Of a stretch of 38,835 nt of DNA, positions 1 through 9,245 are shown piece by piece. A program made the translations under genes and the position numbers. The notes under the pieces are model-generated. The model was given only the letters and a program-made list of their open reading frames with translations. It ran no database searches and was not told the origin of the DNA. Within the stretch, counting starts at the first letter, position 1; every line of letters starts with the position of its first letter. The stretch is from Clostridia bacterium (GTDB lineage: Bacteria > Bacillota > Clostridia > Christensenellales > Borkfalkiaceae), in the NCBI GenBank assembly GCA_017959995.1, contig JAGCZN010000137.1, positions 1 through 38,835 on the forward strand, in the 5' to 3' direction.

Positions 1-2
1 GA

Positions 3-62
3 TTAAGCCACGCGCCGATCGTCGGTTATTTCGATATCAGCGCAAAAGTCTTTTTTCAGTAA
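3..62 (+). CDS. Possible C-terminal tail of a plus-strand gene entering from the left
   Basis: From base 3 one plus frame reads 19 codons and stops at TAA (60-62); the residues near the end are GYFDISAKVFFQ. Codon choice resembles the real genes here, and a strong plus-strand hairpin terminator follows at 116-149, as expected just after a gene end. The fragment is too short for family assignment, and I cannot exclude that it is non-coding. Confidence 0.35.
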   Translation, partial: LSHAPIVGYFDISAKVFFQ

Positions 63-115
63 CTTTAAGTCCTTTACCCACTCGCTGAGCGAATGGGCTT
101 CAACCCAAAACGCTC

Positions 116-149
116 AAAACGGCGCGAAAGTTTTCTTTCGCGCCGTTTT
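116..149. terminator. Bidirectional rho-independent terminator
   Basis: A 15-base arm AAAACGGCGCGAAAG (116-130) pairs with CTTTCGCGCCGTTTT (135-149) around a 4-base loop, followed by further T on the plus strand and with A-rich sequence on the left. It lies between the putative plus-strand gene tail (stop at 62) and the convergent minus-strand kinase gene (stop at 209), so it can end transcription from both sides. The plus-strand T run is the better one. Confidence 0.85.
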
Positions 150-208
150 TATAATCATTATTATAATAACGTTAAAATATCTTAACTTCCGCTTTCGCGC
201 CGTGAAAA

Positions 209-1306
209 TCAGTACGCGGCGACTATTTTTTTCATTTCGTCGAACCGTTTTTCCATATCCGATACGAGTTTGAACTGCGTGCGGGCGCGGTCGAGATTGT
301 GCCCTTCCCTACGGATGCGGAAATACGTATCCCCGTTGAGATAATCGGATAAAAACCTCATCCCGCATTCGTAAGTCATAAGTATCGCGCCGAAAGCGAG
401 GTTGTTCTTTTCGGCGGGCGTTATGCTTTTACCTAAAGCGGAAAGATAACCTTTTGTGTACTCCTCAAACAAATCGATATCGAAGTTTACTTTCGAAAGA
501 TCTTTTTCATCTTCCGCCGCGGTGTTGCAACCGAAACGGATACTGTCACCGAAGTCGTAACAGATGGTGCCGGGCATAACCGTATCAAGGTCGATAACCG
601 CTACGGGTTTATCGGTTTTTTCGTCGAGCATAACGTTGTTCAGTTTTGTGTCGTTATGTGTAACTTTAAGCGGTATTTGCCCCGTTTTTATGAGATTTAC
701 GAGGCTTTTACAATATTTTTCCCGCTCGAGAACAAAGTTTATTTCCGCCTGAACACCAGCTGCCCTACCGAGTTTATCCGCCGCGAGCGACACCTTGAAA
801 TCGTTGAACCTCTTTTCCGTGTTGTGAAAATCGGGAAGCACTTCGTAAAGCTCGGAAGCATTGAAATCGGCAAGCATATTAGCAAATTCACCGAACGCCA
901 CGGCGCTTTGATAAAACTGCCCAGGCCGTTCCTCCCTCTGGTGGGCTACGGCGTCGGTTATAAAAATATACACGCGGAAATACTCGTCGTATTCGGGCGA
1001 ACGGTAATACGGTTTACCGTCGATAGCGTAAACTATAGAAAGGCTTTCCCTGTCGGGATTGCCGCCGCGCTCCGCAACTTTTTTGCGGGTGTGCTCGGTA
1101 ACGAGCCTTATGTTATTCATAAGCTTATCTACGTTTTGGAAGAGATTTTTGTTTATTTTCTGCAGTATGTATTTCGTTTCCGCGCCGTTATCGGATACCA
1201 CGGCAAGATAGGTTTCGTTTATGTGACCTTCGCCGTATCTCACGCACGAAACGAGTTCGCCTTTTAACTTGAAATTACTTATTATTTTGCAAAAATCGTA
1301 GTTCAT
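209..1306 (-). CDS. nahK: APH-fold sugar kinase, N-acetylhexosamine 1-kinase-like
   Basis: This 365-residue protein of the aminoglycoside phosphotransferase fold resembles N-acetylhexosamine 1-kinases (NahK/LnpB), which phosphorylate GlcNAc or GalNAc at C1 with ATP in the cytoplasm. Visible motifs are the catalytic-loop HNDTKLNN with Asp219 and the metal-binding AVIDLDTVMPG with Asp239/Asp241, followed by YDFGDSIRFG, which is typical of NahK rather than antibiotic kinases. Start ATG at 1306 has AAAAGGAG 6-7 nt upstream. It is the last gene of a three-gene minus operon, 29 nt after the GH13 gene. A role on another sugar is possible, since the family has varied substrates, so the symbol is tentative. 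Confidence 0.75.
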   Translation of the reverse strand: MNYDFCKIISNFKLKGELVSCVRYGEGHINETYLAVVSDNGAETKYILQKINKNLFQNVDKLMNNIRLVTEHTRKKVAERGGNPDRESLSIVYAIDGKPYYRSPEYDEYFRVYIFITDAVAHQREERPGQFYQSAVAFGEFANMLADFNASELYEVLPDFHNTEKRFNDFKVSLAADKLGRAAGVQAEINFVLEREKYCKSLVNLIKTGQIPLKVTHNDTKLNNVMLDEKTDKPVAVIDLDTVMPGTICYDFGDSIRFGCNTAAEDEKDLSKVNFDIDLFEEYTKGYLSALGKSITPAEKNNLAFGAILMTYECGMRFLSDYLNGDTYFRIRREGHNLDRARTQFKLVSDMEKRFDEMKKIVAAY

Positions 1307-1335
1307 ATATTTCTCCTTTTCGTTCAGCGGTCAAA

Positions 1336-2880
1336 TCATCTGTGAAAGATTGCGAAACACACCCCTTCCGAAGTAAGCTTGCCGTTGGTTACGGTACAAT
1401 TTTCGGCGATCAACGTTTCCCCGTAATCAACTACGCGTTCGGTACGCGCCTTTGCCGGTTGAATGAATACGGTATATATTCCGCTGTCGGTATGTCTTTC
1501 GTAAATAAGCGGATACCCGTCTTCAATCACTTTTACTCCCGCCGAATACGGCATTTTTTTGTGAAGTTCCGTTAGTTTTCTGACGACGTGAAGAAGGCTG
1601 TTTCCGCGTTTTTCCTGTTTTTCTACGCTCTCCCCGTCTTCGTTCACGGGGAGATACAGAAGGTTTTTATCCGCAACGGAAAAACCGCGGTTTTTTGCTT
1701 CGCTCCACTGCATGGGAGTGCGTGAACCCGTTCTTACGGTGCCGCCGTCCTTGTGTATTCCGCGCATATACTTCATATATATTTCGTCGCCGTAATATAT
1801 GAGCGGCACGGATTTCCACGTTAAAACGAAAGCGAAAATCAATTTCATCATCTCCTCGCTCTTCCCTTCGGATACCCGCGTAAGGTCATGATTTCCCGTT
1901 CCGAAAACGTAGGCGCCGCGGTTTGCTATCTCTTTGTCCAAATTCATAGTATAATCCACGAAATTTGCAACGTTTCCCTTTCCGTTTTCGCTGAAATAAT
2001 TATCGCCGAGTTCGAAATAGCGGGCTATGTTCATTCCCCTTTCGTTTCTTATAAGCGCGTTGTAACTTTGTACGTCATGCGTGAGATAGTCCAAATCGAA
2101 CCCGCACCTGCCGACGCTGAGCGATGGAATGCCGCCTTCCGCAAGAAACGCGATATGCGGATATTCTTTATGCACTTCGCCGATAAGCGTATTCCAAAGC
2201 CACACCGTACCGTCGTGCGTTTTGCTTCCCTTTACCATAAACAGCGCCATATCGCAACGGAAGCCGTCAATCCCTTTGGAGCACCAGAACTTCATCATTT
2301 TGACTATTTCGTCCCTCAACGGCTTGAGGCGGGGATCCGTATAGTGCCATTGCCACGGCTTGTCTTTATCGGGATCTTCAAAGCCGAAATTAAGCGCGGG
2401 CTGTTTGAAATAGTAATTGATACGGTAACACCCGTCGCGTTCTTTGGGATTTGCCACGCACAATTCGTCGCGCGTGATGAGATCGGGCGTCCAGATATAC
2501 CAATCGGAGTGCTCGTTTCGTTCTTTTTTGCAGGAATCTATAAACCACGGATGCTCGTCGGAGGTATGGCCGATAACCAGGTCTATATAAACTTTAATCC
2601 CCCTCTTACCGCACTCGGCCACAAGATTTTCAAAGTCTTCCATGGTGCCGAAACGCGGGTCAACGGAATAATAATCGCAGATATCGTAGCCGCCGTCGTT
2701 GAATACGGATTTGTAAAACGGATTGATCCACACGGCGTTCACGCCGAGCGACGCCACGTAATCGAGCTTTTCGCGTATTCCGTTGAGATCGCCCACGCCG
2801 TCGCCGTTCGAATCGTAAAAACTCGTAGGATAAATATCGTAAAAAATCAAATCGTCAAGGTTTTTTTCATAAGATTTCAT
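1336..2880 (-). CDS. GH13 alpha-glucosidase / alpha-amylase family enzyme
   Basis: 514 residues with the complete GH13 (beta/alpha)8 signature: an N-terminal segment with DGVGDLNGI, nucleophile Asp210 in DGFRCD, acid/base Glu248 in FLAEGG, and transition-state Asp332 in GNHD. GSRTPMQW near residue 385 is typical of the oligo-1,6-glucosidase/trehalose-synthase side of the family. No signal peptide is present, so it is cytoplasmic and probably acts on short imported alpha-glucosides; the exact linkage cannot be read from sequence. Start ATG at 2880 has AAGGGGAC upstream. It sits 15 nt after the SGNH hydrolase gene and 29 nt before the NahK-like gene, in one operon. Confidence 0.88.
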   Translation of the reverse strand: MKSYEKNLDDLIFYDIYPTSFYDSNGDGVGDLNGIREKLDYVASLGVNAVWINPFYKSVFNDGGYDICDYYSVDPRFGTMEDFENLVAECGKRGIKVYIDLVIGHTSDEHPWFIDSCKKERNEHSDWYIWTPDLITRDELCVANPKERDGCYRINYYFKQPALNFGFEDPDKDKPWQWHYTDPRLKPLRDEIVKMMKFWCSKGIDGFRCDMALFMVKGSKTHDGTVWLWNTLIGEVHKEYPHIAFLAEGGIPSLSVGRCGFDLDYLTHDVQSYNALIRNERGMNIARYFELGDNYFSENGKGNVANFVDYTMNLDKEIANRGAYVFGTGNHDLTRVSEGKSEEMMKLIFAFVLTWKSVPLIYYGDEIYMKYMRGIHKDGGTVRTGSRTPMQWSEAKNRGFSVADKNLLYLPVNEDGESVEKQEKRGNSLLHVVRKLTELHKKMPYSAGVKVIEDGYPLIYERHTDSGIYTVFIQPAKARTERVVDYGETLIAENCTVTNGKLTSEGVCFAIFHR

Positions 2881-2895
2881 GGTAAAAGTCCCCTT

Positions 2896-4038
2896 TTATT
2901 TCCGGAATATATCTTTTGACTCAAGATACAGGCGCTCAGCCCATATCCTGCAGCCGTTTTCATTCGGATGTCCCCCGAATCGCGCGTTAAACGGTCTTTT
3001 TTCGCTCTCCATAAGAATCGGAACTACGTCGAAAACATTGCCGCAAGCCAGATCGGTTTTGATAAAATCGTTTATTTCCGCCCAAGCGGAGCGAAGTTCT
3101 TCGGGATAGTCGAACGGCGGAACGGTCTGCATTACCACGTTGACGCCCGAAGCGGTAAGATTTTTGTAAATGTGCCGTAAATCACGCATTATCGCCTGTT
3201 TTGACCTTCCTTGAAGAAGGTCGTTCACCCCGAAACAGACGAAGCAGTAATCGCAGTTTTTCGCCTTTTCAAACCATGCGCCGCCGGACGCGGCGTCTTC
3301 CGCGCGGCCGAACCCGAGCCCCAAATTCCAATACGAGAAATCATCGCCGAGTTTTTCCGCGAAAAGGGCGTTCCAGTGGCGGTAAGAATTGAACGGCGTA
3401 CCTATACCCTGCGTTATCGAATCGCCGAAAAAAACGATTCTACCCTTCACTTTACGATCGCAACCTATCATTGAGGCGACGGGCGTTTTCCTTGAATATA
3501 CCCAGCCGCTTTCGCCTTTTACGAACGAGGGCAAAAGGCTCTCTTCGTGGTATGGGATCACGGTGCCGGAAAAGGTAATTTCAAGGCACAGATATTCGTC
3601 CTTTTCAAACGAAAGTTCTATCGTGTCGGTAGCGAAAATTTCGCCACTTCCCACTACTTTAGACCGTTTTCCTTCAAAAGTTACTTCTTTCAGGTCGGTT
3701 ACGGTTATATCCGAAGAAAATTCACCGTCGGACACGGTGAGTTTTTCGGGGTTTACGCCTTCGGGTACGAATCTGCATTTTCCCACGCGGAGACGATGCA
3801 TCGTCCATTCCGGACAGGCGCGGTTTTTGGCGGAAACGGCGCCGTCTGCATACGTGCCGTCGGTAATATTGGAAAAAAGAAAAGAATACCCGTATTTTCC
3901 GCCGCTGAAAATTTTGTAAAGTATTCTGCCGGTTTTTATTTCCTTTCCGTCCGACGCGAAAACGAACTGGTTTCCGCTGCCGGCAAGAGTATTAGACGTA
4001 AATACGCTGAAATATCCGTTCGTCAATCGCGTTTGCAT
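2896..4038 (-). CDS. SGNH/GDSL-type hydrolase (probable carbohydrate esterase)
   Basis: A 380-residue esterase with an N-terminal beta-rich region of about 190 residues followed by an SGNH domain. Block I FFGDSITQG (nucleophile Ser near residue 206), block III GVND and block V HPNENG (Asn/His region near the C terminus) are all present. The two-part layout resembles CE2-type deacetylases, so de-O-acetylation of a sugar is the likely role. No signal peptide is seen, hence cytoplasmic. I chose ATG 4038; an upstream in-frame ATG at 4146 would place codons across both divergent promoters and gives an un-proteinlike N-terminus. There is no Shine-Dalgarno before 4038 and the predicted leader is only a few nucleotides. 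Confidence 0.8.
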   Translation of the reverse strand: MQTRLTNGYFSVFTSNTLAGSGNQFVFASDGKEIKTGRILYKIFSGGKYGYSFLFSNITDGTYADGAVSAKNRACPEWTMHRLRVGKCRFVPEGVNPEKLTVSDGEFSSDITVTDLKEVTFEGKRSKVVGSGEIFATDTIELSFEKDEYLCLEITFSGTVIPYHEESLLPSFVKGESGWVYSRKTPVASMIGCDRKVKGRIVFFGDSITQGIGTPFNSYRHWNALFAEKLGDDFSYWNLGLGFGRAEDAASGGAWFEKAKNCDYCFVCFGVNDLLQGRSKQAIMRDLRHIYKNLTASGVNVVMQTVPPFDYPEELRSAWAEINDFIKTDLACGNVFDVVPILMESEKRPFNARFGGHPNENGCRIWAERLYLESKDIFRK

Positions 4039-4050
4039 ATCGTTAACAAT

Positions 4051-4077
4051 ATTATACCAAAACGAAAAAAAAGTCAA
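4051..4077 (-). promoter_or_regulatory. Sigma-A-type promoter of the SGNH-GH13-kinase operon
   Basis: On the minus strand TTGACT (4072-4077) is followed after 15 bp by a perfect TATAAT (4051-4056). The spacer is short. Transcription would start near 4044, only about six bases before ATG 4038, so the message would be nearly leaderless. Confidence 0.6.
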
Positions 4078-4139
4078 CTTTTTTTCTTTCCCAAAGCATA
4101 TTACCGGCAAAAAATACGGCTTAAAATCAAAATTTACTA

Positions 4140-4168
4140 TTGACATTTCTACCGATTTGTGTTATAAT
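4140..4168 (+). promoter_or_regulatory. Perfect consensus sigma-A promoter of the esterase lipoprotein gene
   Basis: TTGACA (4140-4145), a 17-bp spacer and TATAAT (4163-4168) match the vegetative consensus exactly. The predicted start near 4175 gives a leader of about 45 nt before ATG 4220, with AAGGAG at 4208-4213. It is divergent from the promoter at 4051-4077. Confidence 0.88.
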
Positions 4169-4219
4169 AAAAAACATAGAAACGCGTTGCGTATTACGCA
4201 ACCTATTAAGGAGATTATT

Positions 4220-5362
4220 ATGAGATTTCTAACCAGAACGTTAAAATGCGCTGTATGCGTAGTTATGGTCGCCATGTTTTCCGTAATGCTTTTCGGCTGC
4301 GACGCAGGCGGCGAAAACAACTCCGGAAACGGCACTTCTTCAGGCACTTACCCACATACTTCTTCCGGCGGTACTTCTTCAGGAACTTCAAACGACACCT
4401 CGTCCGGTTCGAGCGAGGACACCGGCAACAAACCGGAAGTGTTTAACCCGAGCGATTTTCTTACCTACACCTGCCCTATTGAGGAAGGCGATACTGATTG
4501 GTATGAAACGGAAGGTTACGACATAATAATTCAGGCCGGTCAGTCAAACGCCGAAGGCAACGGATACGGAAGCGTTGGCAACACGAACGCTTACGTTCCG
4601 AGAGACGATATCCTTTACTACGTTGACGATACCCACAACCGCGTTTATAATCTTTCTACCCAAAGATTCAGAGTTATGAGAGCGGAAGAACGCTCTACCG
4701 CGGTAGGCAAATGCAACGATTTTTCACTTGCTTTCGCATACGAGTACCTCAATAGCGGGTTGCTTCCGCTGAACAGAAAAATCCTTATCGTAAGAACCGC
4801 GATAGGCGGCACGGGCTTTTCGGAGAATCACGTGAATTTCCCCAACTGGAACTGGAAACCCGACGGCGATCTTTACGTGAGAATGATAAACGCCGTGGAA
4901 GCGGCGCTAGATCTCCCCTACGGCGACAGCGCTGACTACGAACACCGTTTGGTGGCTTTTCTGTGGCATCAGGGTGAAAACGACGCGATAGCGCGTATGT
5001 CCGAAAACACGTATTACGGCCATTTGAAAACTCTTTTAAACGGTGTAAGAACAAGATTCAACTGCCCGAAACTGCCGTTCGTTTGCGGCGATTTCGTTCA
5101 CGATTGGAAGAATGAAACGATAGGCACCGCCAACGCCTGCGCGAAAATAATAGCCGCAACGAAACGCGTATGTTCAGAATCGGCGCCCGCGGCTTTCGTG
5201 CCGACCGAAGGGTTGAAATCCAACAAACAGGATCCCACGCACCCGAACAGCCCCGATATAGAAATAGATAACATTCACTTCTGCCGCGAGGCCGTGAACC
5301 TTTTGGGCAAAAAATATTTCGACGCATACATGGCTTTGATTCAAGCGGGATACGTTGACTGA
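4220..5362 (+). CDS. Secreted lipoprotein sialate O-acetylesterase-like (SASA / CE6-like) esterase
   Basis: 380 residues. A lipoprotein signal peptide ends in LFGC with Cys27, followed by a Ser/Thr/Gly-rich linker (about residues 30-75) and then a SASA-domain esterase. Its motifs are AGQSNAEG (nucleophile Ser near 107), LWHQGEND near 249 and the catalytic Asp/His block DNIHFC near 350. The family removes O-acetyl groups from sugars (acetylxylan, sialic acid and others). It should sit on the outer face of the membrane. ATG 4220 is preceded by AAGGAG. It is a lone gene with its own promoter and a terminator shared with the convergent operon. A cytoplasmic paralogue is encoded at 15998-16828. 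Confidence 0.85.
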   Translation: MRFLTRTLKCAVCVVMVAMFSVMLFGCDAGGENNSGNGTSSGTYPHTSSGGTSSGTSNDTSSGSSEDTGNKPEVFNPSDFLTYTCPIEEGDTDWYETEGYDIIIQAGQSNAEGNGYGSVGNTNAYVPRDDILYYVDDTHNRVYNLSTQRFRVMRAEERSTAVGKCNDFSLAFAYEYLNSGLLPLNRKILIVRTAIGGTGFSENHVNFPNWNWKPDGDLYVRMINAVEAALDLPYGDSADYEHRLVAFLWHQGENDAIARMSENTYYGHLKTLLNGVRTRFNCPKLPFVCGDFVHDWKNETIGTANACAKIIAATKRVCSESAPAAFVPTEGLKSNKQDPTHPNSPDIEIDNIHFCREAVNLLGKKYFDAYMALIQAGYVD

Positions 5363-5382
5363 CGAACGTTAAAGCAATTTAT

Positions 5383-5420
5383 AAAGCCTTCCGTTACGGC
5401 TTGCCGAAGCGGAAGGCTTT
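5383..5420. terminator. Bidirectional terminator between convergent genes
   Basis: AAAGCCTTCCG (5383-5393) pairs with CGGAAGGCTTT (5410-5420) around a 16-base loop, with T6 on the plus side and A-rich sequence on the other. It ends the esterase gene (stop 5362) and the large minus-strand operon (last stop 5433). Confidence 0.9.
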
Positions 5421-5432
5421 TTTCTTTGCGTT

Positions 5433-6539
5433 TTATCCGAAAACTTTTTTTACCGCATCAAGGTATCCGTAACCGTAAAAATCGTCCGGTTCGAGATAAC
5501 TCGTTTCCGTCCACTCGTTCCAGGAATTTACGGTTACGAGGGGCGTAAGGGCGGGGCGCGCGTCAAGATACTCTTTTGCCATCATAAGCCCTTTTTCAAA
5601 ATTTTCGGGGGTGTTGTTTTTAACTATGCCGGGGCGGAAATTCTTATACCTCGGATTATTGTCCCACCCGCAGGAAATATGCGGGAAATACGGCGCTTCG
5701 TACTCTTTTTCAATGCGTTTCCACTCGGCTGCAACGTCTTTAAGAATTTCGGTATAATCCCTGTTTATATGCGCGAAATGCGCGAATTGATAATGCGTAA
5801 CGCTATCGGCCCGCAAAAGACGGACTATATCTTTGGTAGAACCTTTCATATTCGCGTCGAACCCGCTTAAATTGATTTCCGGTTCGTTCCATACCGTGAT
5901 CTGAAGATGCAGATCGGGAAATCCCGCCGCCTTCGTTTGTTCTCTGAACCAGAGCAAAGCGTTTTTTGCGTTTTCTATGCCGCCAAGCCCGTTTATGAAA
6001 TTCTTCACGTCGTAGATCATAAACACGGGACGACCGTCGATCTTATAATAATTGGGAAGAACGAAATATTTTTCTATAACGCGGCAGACTATCTTTTCGA
6101 AGTTCGGGCGGTCGACTTCGCCCTTCCATAGCACGGTGTTTCCGTACTCGTCAGAAAGATCTATGCTCCAACAATGGTTGGCGTCGTGATTTGCCCACAT
6201 AAGGTAAAACTTCATATTACGGTTGTTTTTCGCCCGTAAAAAGCCGTTATCGAGGCACTGTTCGAGAAACGGCCGGCCGTCGTACCAATACCAATCGTAA
6301 ATAAAAACGTTTACGCCGTGCGAAACGGCCTCGTCAATCTGCATTTCCATTACGGAAGGATCGGCCTCGTTAACGTAGCCCCAAAGCGGTTTTCTGTTCC
6401 AGAAGTACCCGTTTTCCTTCGGTTTGGAATTTTTTACGGATTGCCACTCACCGATGCCTTCCGGCCAAAATATTCTCGTTCGAGGCTCGTCGCCGGTATA
6501 CGCCGGCCAGACGTACGCGGCAACGTCGTAATTTTTCAT
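5433..6539 (-). CDS. GH99/WbsX-like TIM-barrel protein, probable glycoside hydrolase
   Basis: A 368-residue protein of the WbsX / GH99-like family. It begins with the family's AAYVWPAYTGDEP segment, then FIYDWYWYDGRPFLE near residue 80, and ends in VNSWNEWTETSYLEPD around 335-350, where an Asn-Glu pair is typical. No signal peptide, so it is cytoplasmic. GH99 members are endo-alpha-mannosidases or mannanases; WbsX relatives were first named as glycosyltransferases of O-antigen clusters, so activity is not certain. As the last gene of the large operon it overlaps the preceding GH38 alpha-mannosidase by 4 nt (ATGA), which supports a joint role in degrading imported alpha-mannosides. Confidence 0.75.
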   Translation of the reverse strand: MKNYDVAAYVWPAYTGDEPRTRIFWPEGIGEWQSVKNSKPKENGYFWNRKPLWGYVNEADPSVMEMQIDEAVSHGVNVFIYDWYWYDGRPFLEQCLDNGFLRAKNNRNMKFYLMWANHDANHCWSIDLSDEYGNTVLWKGEVDRPNFEKIVCRVIEKYFVLPNYYKIDGRPVFMIYDVKNFINGLGGIENAKNALLWFREQTKAAGFPDLHLQITVWNEPEINLSGFDANMKGSTKDIVRLLRADSVTHYQFAHFAHINRDYTEILKDVAAEWKRIEKEYEAPYFPHISCGWDNNPRYKNFRPGIVKNNTPENFEKGLMMAKEYLDARPALTPLVTVNSWNEWTETSYLEPDDFYGYGYLDAVKKVFG

Positions 6540-9214
6540 AACGAAACGGCTCCCCCTTCAAGTCTGAACGTGCATATTTTTTTAGGTCCGAAATCAAAAC
6601 GAACTTGATTTTTGCCTAAGTATTTCTTTTCGGTTTCATCCAAACCGGTAAGATAAACCTTACCGCCGAAAGTTATACGCGCGTTTACCGCCGAAGAAGT
6701 ATAATTATACGCCCTTAAAATAATCGCGTTGCCCTTATTCGCTTTTTTAAGGCAGGATACGGTTATTCCCTTGCCTTCTATCTTCAACGCGCTGACGTTG
6801 TTTTTCACTTCGAGGCAGGGATAATCGTCCTCGGGATAGTAAAGCTGCTGAAGATCCGGATCGATAGAGAAGAATCCGCCTCCGTGAAATTTGGTTTTAT
6901 CGCAAGAGTCGAAATAACATTCGTTACCGCCGGCTAAAGCGGCCGAAGCGCCGGGTATATCCGCGCGGGCGAGATCTCCCGAATAGAGCGAAACGCCCAT
7001 ACTCCCTTCTATTTTCCTTATACATTGATTTTCGGGAACACTCCACAGCGCGCCGCCGGCAACCCGTCCGTTTTTATCGGCGTAGATGGCGCCGTTCGAA
7101 CGCACGAGAGTGAATACGAGCTTATCGTCCTTACGTTCCGTTTCGTGCTGTCCCTCGGTGAAAACGCAGAAACCGTTACCGCCGTTTTCAAGGCAGGCAA
7201 ACGAAGAATTTACGTAAGTATTGCTTTTTTCAAGCGGACAATCATCGTCTTTGCTGTAATAGGTAACGTCGAACGGGGCGTCTACCGCCATCGTTCCGGA
7301 AGAAACGTCCGAATTGAAAATTATTCTGAAACGGTGGTTTTCGGCCTTGTTCACGAAGTTATAGTCTATTTTTACCGTATCGGAATCTTTTTCAAGGGTA
7401 AGTTTCATATTGAAAAGCGTTCTTACCGTTTTTGCGGAACGCTCGTGCGTATCGAAATCGAGCGTTTCGGGAAAATACATTTCGTAAGTGAGATCGGCTT
7501 TTCCCATAAGTTCCGACTGTCTGAATACCGCCTTTTTAAGTTTATAATTCAAACGATATTCTTCAGGCGCGTCGTTTTTGTATCTGTACGCGTCGCCGAA
7601 GTCGTAACTGTCCTCGAACTCAAACAGATTTTCTATCTTTCTGTCGCCGCGGACAAGTTCAACGCCGTTGCCCTTTAACGAAAGCGAGATCTTTCCGTTG
7701 GTTATGCCGTCCGCGGGTTTTGCCGCCGCCCGTTTGCCCTTTCCTTTAGAGAGCAAAAACGCTTTTACGGCGTACGGTTCTACCGCGCCGCCGTCAAACG
7801 CCACTCGGTATCTGTAAGAATCTATAGCGAAAGGCGCGTTTAGCGGAGAAATTATATCCTTCCACACCCTGCGCTTGCTCAAAATCTCGTACGGCAGGGA
7901 GTTTCCGTTATCGTCGGTTATTCTGAAATTCTTTATGTTTTCGTTTACCGGCAGATCCACGGTAGCGTAAAGAAGCCCTTTACGCGCTGCGGAAACGGTG
8001 TTTGCGAAAACTAACTTATATTTGTTTTTCTCCTCTCCCTTAACTTTTATATGCTCGCACACGAACTGCATTCCGTCCGCGTAAAACTTATCGGCGCCTT
8101 CCGCGCCGCGTTCGTATATATCTTCCATATGCCTGTTCACGCTGTCGGCGGAACAGCCGCAGATATTATCGTGCGGAAGTTGTTTTAACTGGTTTTTCCA
8201 AAGATAAACGAAATAATCTTCCGATATACGCCCGTACGCGCCGGACAATCCTATAAGCGAATAAAGCGGTTCAAGTTGCTTTTCCAACCTGTTCTGCGCC
8301 TTTACGTTGAGCCTTTTCAGATATATCCTCGACGAGGCGCAATGCCTTAACAGTTTATCGGGATCGCCCTGTTTGAGTTCGCCCTTGAAAACGTAAGGAT
8401 CCTTTGCTTTGATCAACTCTTCCCTTACGTCGGAAAGGTATTTTTCTATCGTCGTCTGCACTACGGCTTCTTCGCCCAGGCGCGCGTTCAGTTCTTTGAT
8501 TATTTCCCTTACGTTCCTCTGCGGTTCGAGATGGTCTACGCCGTTCATCAGCAGAAGATACGGGCTTTCTTTCAGCCCTTCGAAATTCTTTTCGTTCAGC
8601 GTTATCAGTTTTAACGCCTTTACCGTATCGTCGGGAAATCTTTGAGCGTTATTGTACCAGGCGAGCATAAAACTGGAAAAAAGCCGGCTTCCGTCGCCGC
8701 CTTCCCAAATAAACTCGGTTTTCCTTTTTTCCTGCTTCCTGTCGCCGTTTTCGTCAATCGTCCATTTCTCGTAACCTCTTCCGAAAAGAAGGGTGTCTAT
8801 TCCGAACCCGTTGAATATCTGCGGCAACTGCGATATTATACCGAAATTATCGGGCGCGTAACCCGCCCTGTTCGTTCTGCCGAATTTTTTTGCGAGTTCA
8901 AACCCGATTTGCAGATTTCTAACGGTGGCTTCGCCGCTGGAATAGTAAAAATCGTTCTGCAAATACCACGGCCCGACGATTATGTTGCCCGATTTTATAT
9001 ATTTTTTAAGAATTTTTTCATTTTCCGGTCTCACGGACAAATAGTCTTCAATCACCACCGTCTGTTCGTCGAGATGAAAAACGTACTCGCCGTCCTTTCC
9101 GATTATATCGAGCAACGCGTCGATAAGGTGAACGAGCCTTGTTTTCATAACTTCAAGCGGCTGGTACCATTCTCTGTCCCAGTGGGTGTGTGAAACAACG
9201 TAGTACTTTATCAT
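6536..9214 (-). CDS. GH38 alpha-mannosidase
   Basis: An 892-residue retaining alpha-mannosidase. The N-terminal GH38 domain opens with SHTHWDREW, giving zinc ligands His11 and Asp13; the nucleophile is Asp122 in GYAPDNFG. PWYLQNDF, a helical middle domain and a long beta-rich C-terminal half follow, and the length is normal for bacterial GH38. There is no export signal, so it removes alpha-linked mannose from imported oligosaccharides in the cytoplasm. ATG 9214 follows the aldehyde dehydrogenase gene by 31 nt and the gene overlaps the GH99-like gene by 4 nt. Linkage preference cannot be told from sequence. Confidence 0.9.
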   Translation of the reverse strand: MIKYYVVSHTHWDREWYQPLEVMKTRLVHLIDALLDIIGKDGEYVFHLDEQTVVIEDYLSVRPENEKILKKYIKSGNIIVGPWYLQNDFYYSSGEATVRNLQIGFELAKKFGRTNRAGYAPDNFGIISQLPQIFNGFGIDTLLFGRGYEKWTIDENGDRKQEKRKTEFIWEGGDGSRLFSSFMLAWYNNAQRFPDDTVKALKLITLNEKNFEGLKESPYLLLMNGVDHLEPQRNVREIIKELNARLGEEAVVQTTIEKYLSDVREELIKAKDPYVFKGELKQGDPDKLLRHCASSRIYLKRLNVKAQNRLEKQLEPLYSLIGLSGAYGRISEDYFVYLWKNQLKQLPHDNICGCSADSVNRHMEDIYERGAEGADKFYADGMQFVCEHIKVKGEEKNKYKLVFANTVSAARKGLLYATVDLPVNENIKNFRITDDNGNSLPYEILSKRRVWKDIISPLNAPFAIDSYRYRVAFDGGAVEPYAVKAFLLSKGKGKRAAAKPADGITNGKISLSLKGNGVELVRGDRKIENLFEFEDSYDFGDAYRYKNDAPEEYRLNYKLKKAVFRQSELMGKADLTYEMYFPETLDFDTHERSAKTVRTLFNMKLTLEKDSDTVKIDYNFVNKAENHRFRIIFNSDVSSGTMAVDAPFDVTYYSKDDDCPLEKSNTYVNSSFACLENGGNGFCVFTEGQHETERKDDKLVFTLVRSNGAIYADKNGRVAGGALWSVPENQCIRKIEGSMGVSLYSGDLARADIPGASAALAGGNECYFDSCDKTKFHGGGFFSIDPDLQQLYYPEDDYPCLEVKNNVSALKIEGKGITVSCLKKANKGNAIILRAYNYTSSAVNARITFGGKVYLTGLDETEKKYLGKNQVRFDFGPKKICTFRLEGGAVSL

Positions 9215-9245
9215 TTTTACCTCGATAACGTGTGATTTATGGGAC

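Noticed and set aside
77-97. Hairpin CCCACTCGC / GCGAATGGG as a terminator
   Set aside because: It has a mismatch, a 3-base loop and no T run; the hairpin at 116-149 is the better terminator.
1888-2919. Long open frame on the plus strand opposite the GH13 gene
   Set aside because: The minus strand encodes an intact GH13 enzyme with all catalytic residues; the plus-strand frame is an antisense by-product of codon bias. The same applies to plus-strand frames at 30908-31696, 34674-35300 and 20315-21046.
4039-4146. Upstream ATG 4146 as start of the SGNH hydrolase
   Set aside because: The extra codons run through the -35/-10 boxes of both divergent promoters, lack a ribosome site and give an implausible N-terminus.
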